Source of the DNA: Actinokineospora auranticolor | Lineage (GTDB): Bacteria > Actinomycetota > Actinomycetes > Mycobacteriales > Pseudonocardiaceae | Reading direction: 5' to 3' | NCBI RefSeq assembly: GCF_002934265.1 | Contig: NZ_PTIX01000021.1 | Location: 1-64,000, forward strand | Length of the DNA: 64,000 nucleotides | Notes under the pieces: generated by a model | Told to the model about the DNA's origin: nothing | Database searches by the model: none | What the model saw: only the letters and a program-made list of their open reading frames with translations | Program-made: the position numbers and the translations under genes | Shown: in pieces, positions 33,766 through 43,774 of the stretch | Position numbering within the stretch: position 1 is the first letter of the stretch | Layout: each line of letters opens with the position of its first letter

Positions 33766-34573
33766 CCCCCCAGAGATCGACGGCTATGTTGCTGGTCAGT
33801 TCGCTGAAGGTGCCGCCGGGGCTGCTGGTGCGCAGTAGCGCGCGGAGGTCGGCCTCGAAGTCGGCTCGGCGCTCGCCGAACAGGTGCGGTGTCGAGCTGG
33901 AGAGGGAGAAGACCAGCGCGACGGTCTCGTCGGCGGTCCGGGTGATGAGCCTGCCCGGGACCTCGACGCGCTCCGGGCCGGTGAAGCCCGCGGCGCGGTA
34001 GATCGGTTCCTCGTCGGAGGCCGTGCCCTGGGCGAGCTGTCCCCGGCCCGCGCGGCGCACCGGACCCAGGTAGGCGCGGACCAGGTCGGTGATGGCCGCG
34101 TGCGGTGGGCGCGGGTGCGGCAGGTCGTCGGTCTCGACGCCCTGGTGGGTGCTGGCGTGCACGTGGGCGCAGGTGCCGCCGGGGGCGAGCATGGCGCGGA
34201 CCGCGGCGGCGACCAGGGGCCGGTCCATCCAGTGGAAGGACTGGGCGAGCGTGACCAGCCGGAAGGTGCCCAGGTCGGCCGGGAGTTCCTCGGCCCTGAG
34301 GTGCCGGTACCGGGTGTTGGGCGCGGCTCGCGCGGTGGCCGCGGCGACCATGTCCGGGTCGGCGTCGACACCGACGGCCTCCGCGAAGTCGCCCGCCAGC
34401 AGCCCGGTGAGCGTGCCGGGCCCGCAGCCGACGTCCAGCAGGCGCCCGGTGCCGTCCAGGCCGAGGGCGTCCGCCAAGGCGTCGCGCAGCGCGCGCGGGT
34501 ACGGGAAGCGGCCCTTGAGGTAGTGGTCGGCGCTGCCGGTGTAGAGGGTCGGGTCCCACTGCCACGCGTTCAC
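33746..34573 (-). CDS. Class I SAM-dependent methyltransferase
   Basis: A 275-residue methyltransferase_11-type enzyme. The SAM motif I LLDVGCGPGTLTGLLAGDF is near residues 45-63. Acidic VGVDADPDMV follows, then LVTLAQSFHWMDR and MLAPGGTCAHVHAS. The C-terminal part (LGPVRRAGRGQL, FTGPERVEVPGR) may bind an unknown acceptor. GTG 34573 has GGGAGGACGC directly upstream and is the preferred start. Its 3' end overlaps that of the kinase gene. Substrate is unknown. Confidence 0.85.
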   Translation of the reverse strand: MNAWQWDPTLYTGSADHYLKGRFPYPRALRDALADALGLDGTGRLLDVGCGPGTLTGLLAGDFAEAVGVDADPDMVAAATARAAPNTRYRHLRAEELPADLGTFRLVTLAQSFHWMDRPLVAAAVRAMLAPGGTCAHVHASTHQGVETDDLPHPRPPHAAITDLVRAYLGPVRRAGRGQLAQGTASDEEPIYRAAGFTGPERVEVPGRLITRTADETVALVFSLSSSTPHLFGERRADFEADLRALLRTSSPGGTFSELTSNIAVDLWGARTTRP

Positions 34574-34592
34574 GCGTCCTCCCGTGAACGAC

Positions 34593-34626
34593 AACGGCAC
34601 CCTCTCCGCGCGGAGAGGGTGCCGTT
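34593..34626. terminator. 34-base perfect palindromic terminator after aroG
   Basis: Two perfect 17-base arms, 34593-34609 and 34610-34626, lie 15 bases beyond the leftward aroG stop and just upstream of the leftward methyltransferase start. Confidence 0.8.
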
Positions 34627-34640
34627 GGTTGCCATGATCT

Positions 34641-36038
<1,398 letters not shown>

Positions 36039-36148
36039 CTAAGAGGTCGGGCAACCGGGTTGAGCCCCGGGACGGCCGTTGCGCACGGCGCTACCCGACT
36101 GGCGGATTTTGGTAGTCGGGATGCGCGTGGCCAATTGCAGACGGCAAG

Positions 36149-37192
36149 ATGCGCCGGGTGATCACGGCACGAGACACCGGCGGCCTCGACCCCGACACGG
36201 CCCGGCGGCTGCTGGACACGGCTGTGGCCAACATCCAGCGCGAGTACCCGGTGCACTGGGTGCACCTCATCGACTCCGCGGAGCAGCTGGTGCCGCAGCG
36301 GTCGCGGCACCCGGTGTTCGCGGGGTCGTTCGACTGGCACTCCTGCGTGCACCAGACCTGGCTCGCGGTCCGCCTGCTGCGGCTGTTCCCCCAGCTCCGG
36401 GGCGCCGACCTGGCGTTGTCGACGCTGAACCGGCTGCTCACGCCCGAGGGCGCGGCGGTGGAGGCCGAGTTCTTCGCCACCCCCGAGGGCGAGTTCTGGG
36501 AGCGCCCCTACGGCTGGGCGTGGCTGCTGCTGCTCGACGCCGAGCTGCGCGCGTGGCCCGAGGGCACGGCGTGGGCCGAGGCGCTGCGGCCGCTGGTCAA
36601 GGCGGTGCGAGCGCGGTGGCTGACCTGGCTCGGCCTGGCCCGCTGGCCGGTCCGGGTGGGCACGCACACCAACTCGGCGTTCGCGCTGGCGCTGGGGCTG
36701 GACGCGGCCCGCGCGGTCGGCGACCACGACCTGGAGACCGCGTGCGCGGCGGCCACCCGCCGCTTCTACCTCGCCGACCGCGACTACGGCGGCTTCGAGC
36801 CCAGCGCGGCCGACTTCCTGTCGCCCGCGCTCGCCGAGGCCGACCTGCTGCGCCGGGTGCTGTCCGCCGACGAGTTCGCCGCCTGGCTGGACGCGTTCCT
36901 CCCGGACCTGACCGCGCCCCGCTGGCAGGTCCTGCGCGCCCCGGTCCCGGTCGACGACCCGGCCGACCCGCACGGCTCGCACCTGGCGGGCCTGGCCCTG
37001 TCCCGGACCTGGTGCTGGCGCGGCGTCGCCGAGTCCTTACCCGCCGACCACCGCTACGTCGCGCTGGCCCGCGAGGCCGAGGCCGCGCACCACGGCGCGG
37101 GCTGGCGGTACGTCTTCGGCTTCGGCTACGCGGCCGAGCACTGGCTGGGCACCTTCGCCGCCTACCTGGACGTGGGCGCGCTCACCGCGTGA
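36149..37192 (+). CDS. DUF2891 family protein
   Basis: A 347-residue soluble protein of the DUF2891 family. Features are YPVHWVHLIDSAEQLVPQRS, HPVFAGSFDWHSCVHQTWLA, RPYGWAWLLLLDAELRAW and the C-terminal HLAGLALSRTWCWRGVA. Conserved Trp/His-rich motifs and an alpha/alpha-barrel character suggest an enzyme, but the activity is not known. The ATG at 36149 is used; GTG 36158 is possible. Its end overlaps the end of the convergent APH-type gene by 11 bases. Confidence 0.85.
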   Translation: MRRVITARDTGGLDPDTARRLLDTAVANIQREYPVHWVHLIDSAEQLVPQRSRHPVFAGSFDWHSCVHQTWLAVRLLRLFPQLRGADLALSTLNRLLTPEGAAVEAEFFATPEGEFWERPYGWAWLLLLDAELRAWPEGTAWAEALRPLVKAVRARWLTWLGLARWPVRVGTHTNSAFALALGLDAARAVGDHDLETACAAATRRFYLADRDYGGFEPSAADFLSPALAEADLLRRVLSADEFAAWLDAFLPDLTAPRWQVLRAPVPVDDPADPHGSHLAGLALSRTWCWRGVAESLPADHRYVALAREAEAAHHGAGWRYVFGFGYAAEHWLGTFAAYLDVGALTA

Positions 37193-38006
37193 CGGTCATC
37201 CAGTCGAGCAGGTGGTCGATCGGGTTGCCGGTGCGGTGCCTGCCGATGGCGACGGGTGGCGCCAGGGCGCGGCACCAGGCTTCGAGGCGGTCCGGGTCCA
37301 GGGTGGACTCGTCGAGCAGCGCGGTGAGCCGCGCGGGGATGTCGTCGGCGCCCAGGACGTAGTCGATGGCGTCCCACTCGGGTTCGCCGAGGATGGCCTT
37401 GGGGTCGATGACCACCAGGCCGCGCGGGCCCGCGTCGAGGAGGTTGTCGCGGTGCAGGTCGCCGTGCAGCAGGACGTGGGCGCGCTGGGTGGCGGCGAGT
37501 TCGTCCATCAGCGCCCAGCCGCGGTCGAGGTGGGCGGCGGTGACGGGACCGGTGGGCGGGAAGCGCTCGGCCAGCTCGCGCGACCCGGTGGTCAGGTCGC
37601 GGCGGGCGTGGCGGGTCGGGTCGGGGACGGCGGAGTGCAGGTCGCGCAGCAGCGCGGCGAAGCGGTCCGGGGTGGGCCAGCCGACGCGGCCGTCGATGTG
37701 CTCCAGCAGCAGGGCGCCGTCCGCGCTCGCCAGCACCTCGGGCACGCGCCCGCTGGGCGCGAAGGCCCGCAGGACGTCCGCCTGCTCGGCGGCGAACTCG
37801 ACCTCCGGCGACACCTTCAGCACCACCGGCACACCGCCCCGCACGGCCCGCAGCGTCACCGCCGAGTTGCCGTCGGGGAACACCTGTCCCAGCTCCAACC
37901 CCCACCGCGCGGCGAGCCGGTCCAGCAACGCGGGCAGCCCGACCAGCCAGGTCTGCACCCCATCCCCGAACCGCCGCCGCAACCGCTGCTCGAACCCGTC
38001 GCTCAC
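37182..38006 (-). CDS. Aminoglycoside phosphotransferase, streptomycin 6-kinase-like
   Basis: A 274-residue kinase-fold enzyme of the APH_6/hydroxyurea-resistance group. The ATP lysine lies in VPVVLKVSPEVEF. The catalytic loop is LLHGDLHRDNLLDAGPRGLV (HGDLH at about 180) and the metal aspartate is in VIDPKAILGEPEWDAIDY. These are the signatures of streptomycin 6-kinases. Its GTG overlaps the amidase stop (GTGA), so it is the second gene of an operon with the amidase. True antibiotic resistance is not assured; many such genes act on unknown small molecules. Confidence 0.82.
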   Translation of the reverse strand: MSDGFEQRLRRRFGDGVQTWLVGLPALLDRLAARWGLELGQVFPDGNSAVTLRAVRGGVPVVLKVSPEVEFAAEQADVLRAFAPSGRVPEVLASADGALLLEHIDGRVGWPTPDRFAALLRDLHSAVPDPTRHARRDLTTGSRELAERFPPTGPVTAAHLDRGWALMDELAATQRAHVLLHGDLHRDNLLDAGPRGLVVIDPKAILGEPEWDAIDYVLGADDIPARLTALLDESTLDPDRLEAWCRALAPPVAIGRHRTGNPIDHLLDWMTVTR

Positions 38007-39376
38007 CGCGGCGGCCTCCGGTCGGCCCACGGGTGCGCGCCCTCGTACTGCGCGGACAGCGACAGCAACAACCGCTCGCTGCCCGACGGCCCGACCAGTT
38101 GCGCTCCGACCGGCATGCCGTGGTCGTCTTGGCCGACCGGCAGGGTCGCCACCGGGTAGCCCAGCACGTTCCAGGTCGGGAAGTACGGGATCCGCGCGGT
38201 CACGCCCAACCAGGTGAACAGCACGCCGTGACCGTGGTACGCGCCCACCTCCGGCGGCGTCCGCGTCCACGTCGGCTGCAGCACCACGTCGTGGCGGGCG
38301 AAGAACCCGGCCATCCGCTCCTGAAGGTCGTCTTCCGCCGACAGCGCCCACCGCAGCACCCGGCGCGGTACGCGCGATCCCACGGCCGCGATGCGGCGGG
38401 TGCGGGCCTCCAGCCACCTCGGGTTGGGGAGGGCGGCCACGTCCTCGGCCACGCCCGCGAGGTAGCGGATCACGAACTGCGGCGTCGGCCGGATCCCCAG
38501 CGGCAGGGTCTCCTCGGTGACGCTGTGCCCCAACGACCGGAACCGGACGGCCGTCTGGGCCACGACCCGCCGCCAGGTCTGGTCCATCCGGGGGCGGCCG
38601 ACCGGGGTGCGCCACACGAGGGCGATCCGCGCGGGCTCCGGCACGACGTCGACGGCCGCGCGGTACCCGCCGCGCTGCTCGGTGCCGGTGAGCACGTCCA
38701 GCAAGGCCGCCGCGTCCGCCACGCGGCGCCCCAGCGGGCCGATCACCGACAGGCCCTGCCAACCGCCTTCGCGCGGCGCTTGCGAGACCAGGTGCCGCGA
38801 GGTCTTCAGCCCGAACACGCCGGTCGCGGCGGCCGGGATCCGGATGGACCCGCCCCCGTCGGAACCGGTCGCCACGCCCACGATGCCCGCCGCGATGGCC
38901 GCGGCGGACCCGCCCGAGGAGCCACCCGCGGTGCGGCGGAGGTCCCAGGGGTTGCGTGTGGGGCCCGCGCCCGAACTCTCGGTGAACGGCCACAGGCAGC
39001 GTTCCGGTGTCCGGGTGTGCCCGACCAGCACGGCTCCCGCCGCGCGTAGACGGGCCACCGCGTCGCAATCCGCCGCAGCGGGCGGGAACTGCGGTCTGCC
39101 ACCCATGGCGGTCACGTCACCCGCGACGTCGAGATCGTCCTTCACCGCGACGGGTACGCCCAACAACGGTGTGCGCTCTCCGGCGTCCAACCTGCGTTGT
39201 GCGTCCACGGCGGCTTGACGGGCTTCCTCGGTATAGAGGACACGGAAAGCGTTAACCGTGTCGGCGAGGTCTTCCGCGCGCCGTAGTACCGACTCCAGCA
39301 GTTCCGGCGCGGACACCCACCCGTCGCGAAGGGCGCGTGCCTGGGCGTCCGCACCGGCCCAGAGCAGTTCGTCCAT
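38003..39376 (-). CDS. Amidase signature-family enzyme
   Basis: A 457-residue amidase. The Ser-cisSer-Lys triad is visible: K79 in VPVAVKDDLD, GGSSGGSAAAIAAG (151-164) and GSDGGGSIRIPAA (171-183). It hydrolyses amide bonds of an unknown substrate in the cytoplasm; no signal peptide is present. ATG 39376 is chosen, and GTG 39385 three codons upstream is equally possible. It is translationally coupled to the following phosphotransferase gene. Confidence 0.9.
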   Translation of the reverse strand: MDELLWAGADAQARALRDGWVSAPELLESVLRRAEDLADTVNAFRVLYTEEARQAAVDAQRRLDAGERTPLLGVPVAVKDDLDVAGDVTAMGGRPQFPPAAADCDAVARLRAAGAVLVGHTRTPERCLWPFTESSGAGPTRNPWDLRRTAGGSSGGSAAAIAAGIVGVATGSDGGGSIRIPAAATGVFGLKTSRHLVSQAPREGGWQGLSVIGPLGRRVADAAALLDVLTGTEQRGGYRAAVDVVPEPARIALVWRTPVGRPRMDQTWRRVVAQTAVRFRSLGHSVTEETLPLGIRPTPQFVIRYLAGVAEDVAALPNPRWLEARTRRIAAVGSRVPRRVLRWALSAEDDLQERMAGFFARHDVVLQPTWTRTPPEVGAYHGHGVLFTWLGVTARIPYFPTWNVLGYPVATLPVGQDDHGMPVGAQLVGPSGSERLLLSLSAQYEGAHPWADRRPPR

Positions 39377-39403
39377 AGCCCGCACCCTAGTCCGAACGGG
39401 TGG

Positions 39404-39871
39404 CTAGTTGAGGCTCGCGACACCCGCGTTGAGCAGCGACGCGAACAGGATCCACGCGAGGTAGGGCGCGAACAGCAGCGCCGCCGCCTTCCGGATCCGG
39501 TAGAGGCGGACCAGCGCGACGGCGACGGCGACGTCGAGCAGCAGGATGACCGCGAACGCGGGCCACAGCCAGCGCAGCGCGAAGAACGCGGGTGTCCAGG
39601 CGAGGTTGAGCAACAGCTGCGCGGCCCACAGCCACAGCCCCAACCGGTCGCGGCGCATCCAGAAGACCCAGCCCGCGATGCCGATCAGCAGGTACAGGAC
39701 CGTCCACACGGGACCGAACAGCCAGTTCGGCGGGGTGAAGGCGGGCTTGTCCGCGGTGGCGTACCAGCCGCGCACGTTGTCGGCGGTCGCCAGCGCGCCC
39801 AGCGCGGCCACGGCGTAGCTCAGCAGGATGAACCCACCGAGCACGAGCCAGTCCTTCGAACGGGTGACCAT
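39404..39871 (-). CDS. TspO/MBR family membrane protein
   Basis: A 155-residue protein with five TM helices and the TspO signatures: KPAFTPPNWLFGPVWTVLY, IGIAGWVFWMRR, QLLLNLAWTPAFFALRW and LLFAPYLAWILFASLLNAGV. TspO proteins bind porphyrins and other tetrapyrroles. Some work in stress response or porphyrin breakdown. It may overlie the amidase operon transcript (27-base gap). Confidence 0.93.
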   Translation of the reverse strand: MVTRSKDWLVLGGFILLSYAVAALGALATADNVRGWYATADKPAFTPPNWLFGPVWTVLYLLIGIAGWVFWMRRDRLGLWLWAAQLLLNLAWTPAFFALRWLWPAFAVILLLDVAVAVALVRLYRIRKAAALLFAPYLAWILFASLLNAGVASLN

Positions 39872-39930
39872 GGCTCAAGTTCACCCCGCCCGGGCGGGTC
39901 CCACAACTCGAAGCTCAGCCTGCTGAGCGT

Positions 39931-39958
39931 TCCCGGGCGCGGCGCGCCGCGCCCGGGA
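39931..39958. terminator. 28-base perfect palindromic terminator after the phosphofructokinase gene
   Basis: Arms 39931-39944 and 39945-39958 are perfectly complementary, nine bases past the leftward stop. A smaller stem GCTCAG/CTGAGC lies next to it near 39912-39927. Confidence 0.75.
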
Positions 39959-39967
39959 CGCGCGTCA

Positions 39968-40993
39968 TCAGCCGAAGAAGACCTCGGCCTCGGCGTAGCG
40001 CTCCAGCGGCACGGTCTTGAGCTCGGCGGTGGCCTCGGACAGCTTGACCCGGACGATGTCCGTGCCGCGCAGCGCGACCATCACGCCGAAGTCGCCGTCG
40101 GCGACCGCGTCGACCGCGTGCAGGCCGAACCGGGTGGCCAGCACCCGGTCGTAGGCGGTCGGGGTGCCGCCGCGCTGGGTGTGGCCGAGCACGACCGCGC
40201 GGGACTCCTTGCCCGTCTTCGCCGCGATCTCCTCGGCCAGCCAGGTGCCGACGCCGCCCAGCCGGACGTGCCCGAAGGCGTCCTTCTCGCCGGTCAGCAG
40301 GACCTCGTTGCCGCCCTCGGGCAGCGCGCCCTCGGCCACCACGATGATCGGCGCGTACTGCCGCTCGAACCGCCGCTCGACCCACTCGATGACCTTGGCG
40401 ACGCTGAACTCGCGCTCGGGCACCAGGATCACGTTCGCGCCGCCCGCGAGGCCGGAGTGCAGCGCGATCCAGCCCGCGTGCCTGCCCATGACCTCGACGA
40501 CCAGCGCCCGGTGGTGCGACTCGGCGGTGGTGCGCAGCCGGTCGATCGACTCGGTCGCTATGTGCACCGCGGTGTCGAAGCCGAAGGTGTAGTCGGTGGC
40601 GCCGAGGTCGTTGTCGATGGTCTTGGGCACGCCGACCACGCCGACGCCGTCGTCGGTGAGCCGCTTCGCCACGCCGAGGGTGTCCTCGCCGCCGATCGCG
40701 ACGAGCGCGTCGACGCCCTGCTCGGCCAGCACGGCCTTGATCCGGTCGACGCCGTCCTCGACCTTGTAGGGGTTGGTGCGCGACGAACCGAGGATGGTGC
40801 CGCCCCGGGTGAGGATGTCCTCGACGTCGTCGAGCCCGATCGGCCGGGACTCGCCTTCCAGCGGGCCCTTCCAGCCGTTGCGGAAACCGACGATCTCCCA
40901 GCCGTGTGCCTCGATCCCCTTGCGCACGACCGCCCGGATGACCGCGTTCAGCCCGGGGCAGTCGCCGCCACCGGTGAGTACGCCGACCCGCAT
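39968..40993 (-). CDS. pfkA: 6-phosphofructokinase, actinobacterial group
   Basis: A 341-residue glycolytic enzyme phosphorylating fructose-6-phosphate. Motifs: VGVLTGGGDCPGLNAVIRAV, IAIGGEDTLG-like VAIGGEDTLGVAKRL, PKTIDNDLGATDYTFGFDTA, VEVMGRHAGWIALHSGLAGG and VLGHTQRGGTPTAYDRVLAT. The donor-site residues are GGEDT and PKTIDND, rather than the GGDGS and PGTIDND of classical ATP enzymes. That pattern occurs in the actinomycete group that contains both PPi- and ATP-using members, so the phosphoryl donor is uncertain. It stands alone with its own terminator. Confidence 0.93.
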   Translation of the reverse strand: MRVGVLTGGGDCPGLNAVIRAVVRKGIEAHGWEIVGFRNGWKGPLEGESRPIGLDDVEDILTRGGTILGSSRTNPYKVEDGVDRIKAVLAEQGVDALVAIGGEDTLGVAKRLTDDGVGVVGVPKTIDNDLGATDYTFGFDTAVHIATESIDRLRTTAESHHRALVVEVMGRHAGWIALHSGLAGGANVILVPEREFSVAKVIEWVERRFERQYAPIIVVAEGALPEGGNEVLLTGEKDAFGHVRLGGVGTWLAEEIAAKTGKESRAVVLGHTQRGGTPTAYDRVLATRFGLHAVDAVADGDFGVMVALRGTDIVRVKLSEATAELKTVPLERYAEAEVFFG

Positions 40994-41099
40994 CGCTACC
41001 GACCCTCCAACACATCGTGACCGTGATGGCCATCACTGGTACGGGTGTCAGCCTGCCGGCAACTGAATCGGTATAGCAAGGAGGGTTCCCACCCGGTGG

Positions 41100-41615
41100 T
41101 CAGCTCCCGTGGGGGTCGACCACCCGCCTGCGCCACTCCGCGTCGATGACCTTCCACCGGACGAGGTTGTGCCGGGCGTCGGCGAGCGCGTCGTGCGCGT
41201 CCTGCGGCGGGGGCGGCAGGGTCGGCTTGCCCACGTCCTCCCAGCGCTGGCGCAGCTCGCGGGTGAACCGGGGGATCTGCCGGGGCAGCGCGGGCATGGC
41301 GCCCCACAGCTGGCCGAGCACGACGTGGTCGTAGGCGCCGAACCAGGCCCACAGCTCGATCTTGTCCTTGGACCGGGGCGTGGTCAGGAACTCCAGCAGC
41401 CGCTTGCGCATCTCGCCGCGGTCGCACCAGGCCTTGTCGGCGGGCGACGGGAGCTTGTCGAGCACGTTGGCGCGCACCCAGGTGCCCGCCTTGTCCGGGT
41501 CGAACTCGGTGGAAACCGCGTAGAACTCGCGCCCGTCCTCGCCGACGACACCGATCGACACCAGGTCGATGGTCGTTCCGTCCTCGATGAACTCGGTGTC
41601 GTAGAAGTACCTCAC
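41100..41615 (-). CDS. 3'-5' exoribonuclease (Rv2179c-like, DEDDh)
   Basis: A 171-residue single-domain nuclease. It begins MRYFYDTEFIEDGTTIDLVS, with the catalytic D6 and E8 of a DEDDh exonuclease, and continues with WAWFGAYDHVVLGQLWG and HDALADARHNL, carrying further metal residues. Rv2179c, of nearly equal length and at the same place after aroG, is a characterised 3'-5' exoribonuclease related to RNase T. The ATG 41615 is firm, because the family begins exactly here. Confidence 0.9.
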   Translation of the reverse strand: MRYFYDTEFIEDGTTIDLVSIGVVGEDGREFYAVSTEFDPDKAGTWVRANVLDKLPSPADKAWCDRGEMRKRLLEFLTTPRSKDKIELWAWFGAYDHVVLGQLWGAMPALPRQIPRFTRELRQRWEDVGKPTLPPPPQDAHDALADARHNLVRWKVIDAEWRRRVVDPHGS

Positions 41616-41668
41616 CGGGCAAAGCCTAGGTCAGGGGCGGGGGTTGATCGCGAGTGGATACTGGCGGG

Positions 41669-42757
41669 ATGCGCAAAGGGGCGGTTGGGGCGGTGCTCGT
41701 CGCCGCGATGGTCACGGCGGGGTGCGGTGGGGCCACTACGCCGTCCGCGGTGGTCTTCGGCAGGATCGACTTACCACCTGGTGTTGAAGCGGTAACTCTC
41801 ACCGACTTCGGCAACTCCCTCTTGGTCGGTACGCGCAAAGACGAGCACCCGGGCCTCTACCGCCGCGATGGTGGCGGCGCGCTAACCGAGGTCCCGGTTA
41901 AGGGAACTACGCCATATGGCCTCTTGGCACGGTGGACGGCGATTGCCACCGATGGGAAGGCGATCGTCGCGGTAGGCGGTGAGCGTGGTGGCGCGCACGG
42001 CAACGTCCGCTGGTCGGTGTGGGATGGCGACGCGACCGGTCTTACCGAGCGCCGACAGGGGTTCAGCACCTTCGGTGGCTACGGCGCGGGCGACCTGGTC
42101 GGCACGGCGATCACCCCGTCCGGCCCGGTCGTGGTCGGCACCTGGGAGAGCAAGGACGCCGGGTTCGACGTGGCCACGTGGACGCCGGAACCGGGCGGTG
42201 AGGGCTACTGGGCGCGGGGTGAGTCGGAGACCGAGTTGCGCAGCTCGGCCACCGCGCTGACCTTCCCGCTCGCGGCGACGCGGCTCGGCGAGGGCCTGCT
42301 GGCCGTGGGGTGGCAGGCCGCGCAGGGTGATGAGCAGGCGGTCGTGTGGCGGTCGCGCACGGGTACGCGGGACTGGACCCGGACCGTACTCTCCTCCGGC
42401 ACGGCGATGGCCGTGCACTGCGTGGGCGAGAGTTGTGCGGTGTCCGGGCGTAGTGGCGGGAAGCTCACCATCTGGCGGTTGGCGGCGGACGGGTGGCACC
42501 CGCTGCCGGGTGTGCCGGACGTGCCGGTGGGCGACCACGACGTCGTCGCGCCGCCGATCGAGGTCGACGGCGCGCTGGTGCAGGTCGTGTGGGACGGGGC
42601 CAAGGTGCGGGTCGCGCGGTTCGCGGACGGGCAGTGGGGCGTGCGGGACGTCGACGGGCCGAGCGGGCCGGTCAGCGCGGCCTCGCTCGTGGGCACCGAG
42701 GTCCAGGTGATCGCGGGGGGCGCCCTGTGGCGGGTGGACGCGGGGGCGCTGCGGTAG
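41669..42757 (+). CDS. Putative beta-propeller lipoprotein
   Basis: A 362-residue exported protein. A signal peptide ends in lipobox VTAGC (Cys about 19). The mature part consists of repeated beta-rich blades with TAIATDGKAIVAVGGE, GTAITPSGPVVVGTWES, GEGLLAVGWQAAQGDEQAVV and AMAVHCVGESCAVSGRSG, suggesting a propeller. No enzyme motif is seen. GATACT (41657-41662) lies six bases before the ATG and there is no ribosome site, so the message may be leaderless; GTG 41654 is a less likely start. Its stop is one base from that of the convergent acyltransferase. Confidence 0.75.
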   Translation: MRKGAVGAVLVAAMVTAGCGGATTPSAVVFGRIDLPPGVEAVTLTDFGNSLLVGTRKDEHPGLYRRDGGGALTEVPVKGTTPYGLLARWTAIATDGKAIVAVGGERGGAHGNVRWSVWDGDATGLTERRQGFSTFGGYGAGDLVGTAITPSGPVVVGTWESKDAGFDVATWTPEPGGEGYWARGESETELRSSATALTFPLAATRLGEGLLAVGWQAAQGDEQAVVWRSRTGTRDWTRTVLSSGTAMAVHCVGESCAVSGRSGGKLTIWRLAADGWHPLPGVPDVPVGDHDVVAPPIEVDGALVQVVWDGAKVRVARFADGQWGVRDVDGPSGPVSAASLVGTEVQVIAGGALWRVDAGALR

Positions 42758-42758
42758 G

Positions 42759-43496
42759 TCAGCCCGCCTCGCGCTCCGGGAGGCGGTCGGCGGTGCGGGC
42801 GTCGGGCTGGGTGGGCAGCGAGACCGGTTGCGCCTTGGCCTTGGCCGCGTAGATGTCGACGTACTCCTGGTCGGACAGCTCCATCAGGGCGTACATGACC
42901 TCGTCGGTGATCGACCGCTCGACGAACCGGTCGCCCGCGAGGCCCTGGTAGCGGCTGAAGTCCAGCGGCTTGCCGATCTTGATCCGGATCGGGTACGGCC
43001 GCCACACCTTCGAGCCGATGGGGTTGGCCTTGTCGGTGCCGATCATGACCACGGGCACCACCGGCACCCGGGCCTCGAGGGCGATCCGCGCGACCCCGGT
43101 CTTGCCCCGGTAGAGGCGTCCGTCCGGCGAGCGGGTGCCCTCGGGGTAGATGCCGACCAGGTGGCCCTCGCGCAGCAGCCGGATCACGGTGTCCAGCGCG
43201 GCCTGCGCCGCCGAGCCGCCGGAGCGGTCGATCGGGATCTGGCCGACGCCCGCGAAGAACCACTTCTTGAACCGGCCCTTGAGCCCGGGCTGGGTGAAGT
43301 ACTCCAGCTTCGCCGGGAAGGTGACCCGGCGCGGGACCACCAGCGGCAGGAAGAACGAGTCGGACACCGCCAGGTGGTTGCTGGCCAGCAGCGCACCGCC
43401 GTCGGCGGGCACGTTCTCCAGGCCCTCGACGCGGGGGCGGAAGAACAGGCGCAGCAGCGGGCCCAGCAGGACCCACTTCATCAGCCAGTACAGCAC
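42759..43496 (-). CDS. 1-acyl-sn-glycerol-3-phosphate acyltransferase family (Rv2182c-like)
   Basis: A 245-residue PlsC-family acyltransferase of phospholipid synthesis. It has the catalytic NHxxxxD motif in LLASNHLAVSDSFFLPLV, and VGIYPEGTRSPDGRLYRGKT for the glycerol-phosphate site. VPVVPVVMIGTDKANPIGSK follows. The N-terminal helix LYWLMKWVLLGPLLRLFF would sit on the membrane. GTG 43496 with GAGGAG ten bases upstream matches the mycobacterial N-terminus; GTG 43520 would add eight residues. It fits the position of Rv2182c. Confidence 0.9.
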   Translation of the reverse strand: MLYWLMKWVLLGPLLRLFFRPRVEGLENVPADGGALLASNHLAVSDSFFLPLVVPRRVTFPAKLEYFTQPGLKGRFKKWFFAGVGQIPIDRSGGSAAQAALDTVIRLLREGHLVGIYPEGTRSPDGRLYRGKTGVARIALEARVPVVPVVMIGTDKANPIGSKVWRPYPIRIKIGKPLDFSRYQGLAGDRFVERSITDEVMYALMELSDQEYVDIYAAKAKAQPVSLPTQPDARTADRLPEREAG

Positions 43497-43774
43497 TCGA
43501 CCAGAACTCCTCGTCTTCACCGGGCGACCCGGACGAGCCTACGAACCGGCGCCGCGACCGCACAATGGCCGCACTCGATCACCCGCCGGAAGTAACGCGG
43601 TGGCGGCCTGGCGAGATGCCGGATACACAGGCGGCGAGAATCGACGGCCGAACCCGGCACATCCACCCCTTGCGGGCGCGGACACACCGGGCCCGGTTCG
43701 TGCGACCATGGCGACACGGCCCGGCTCACGAGTGATCGGCTCGGGCCCACCGGTGATGATCTTAGGAGGGCGGG

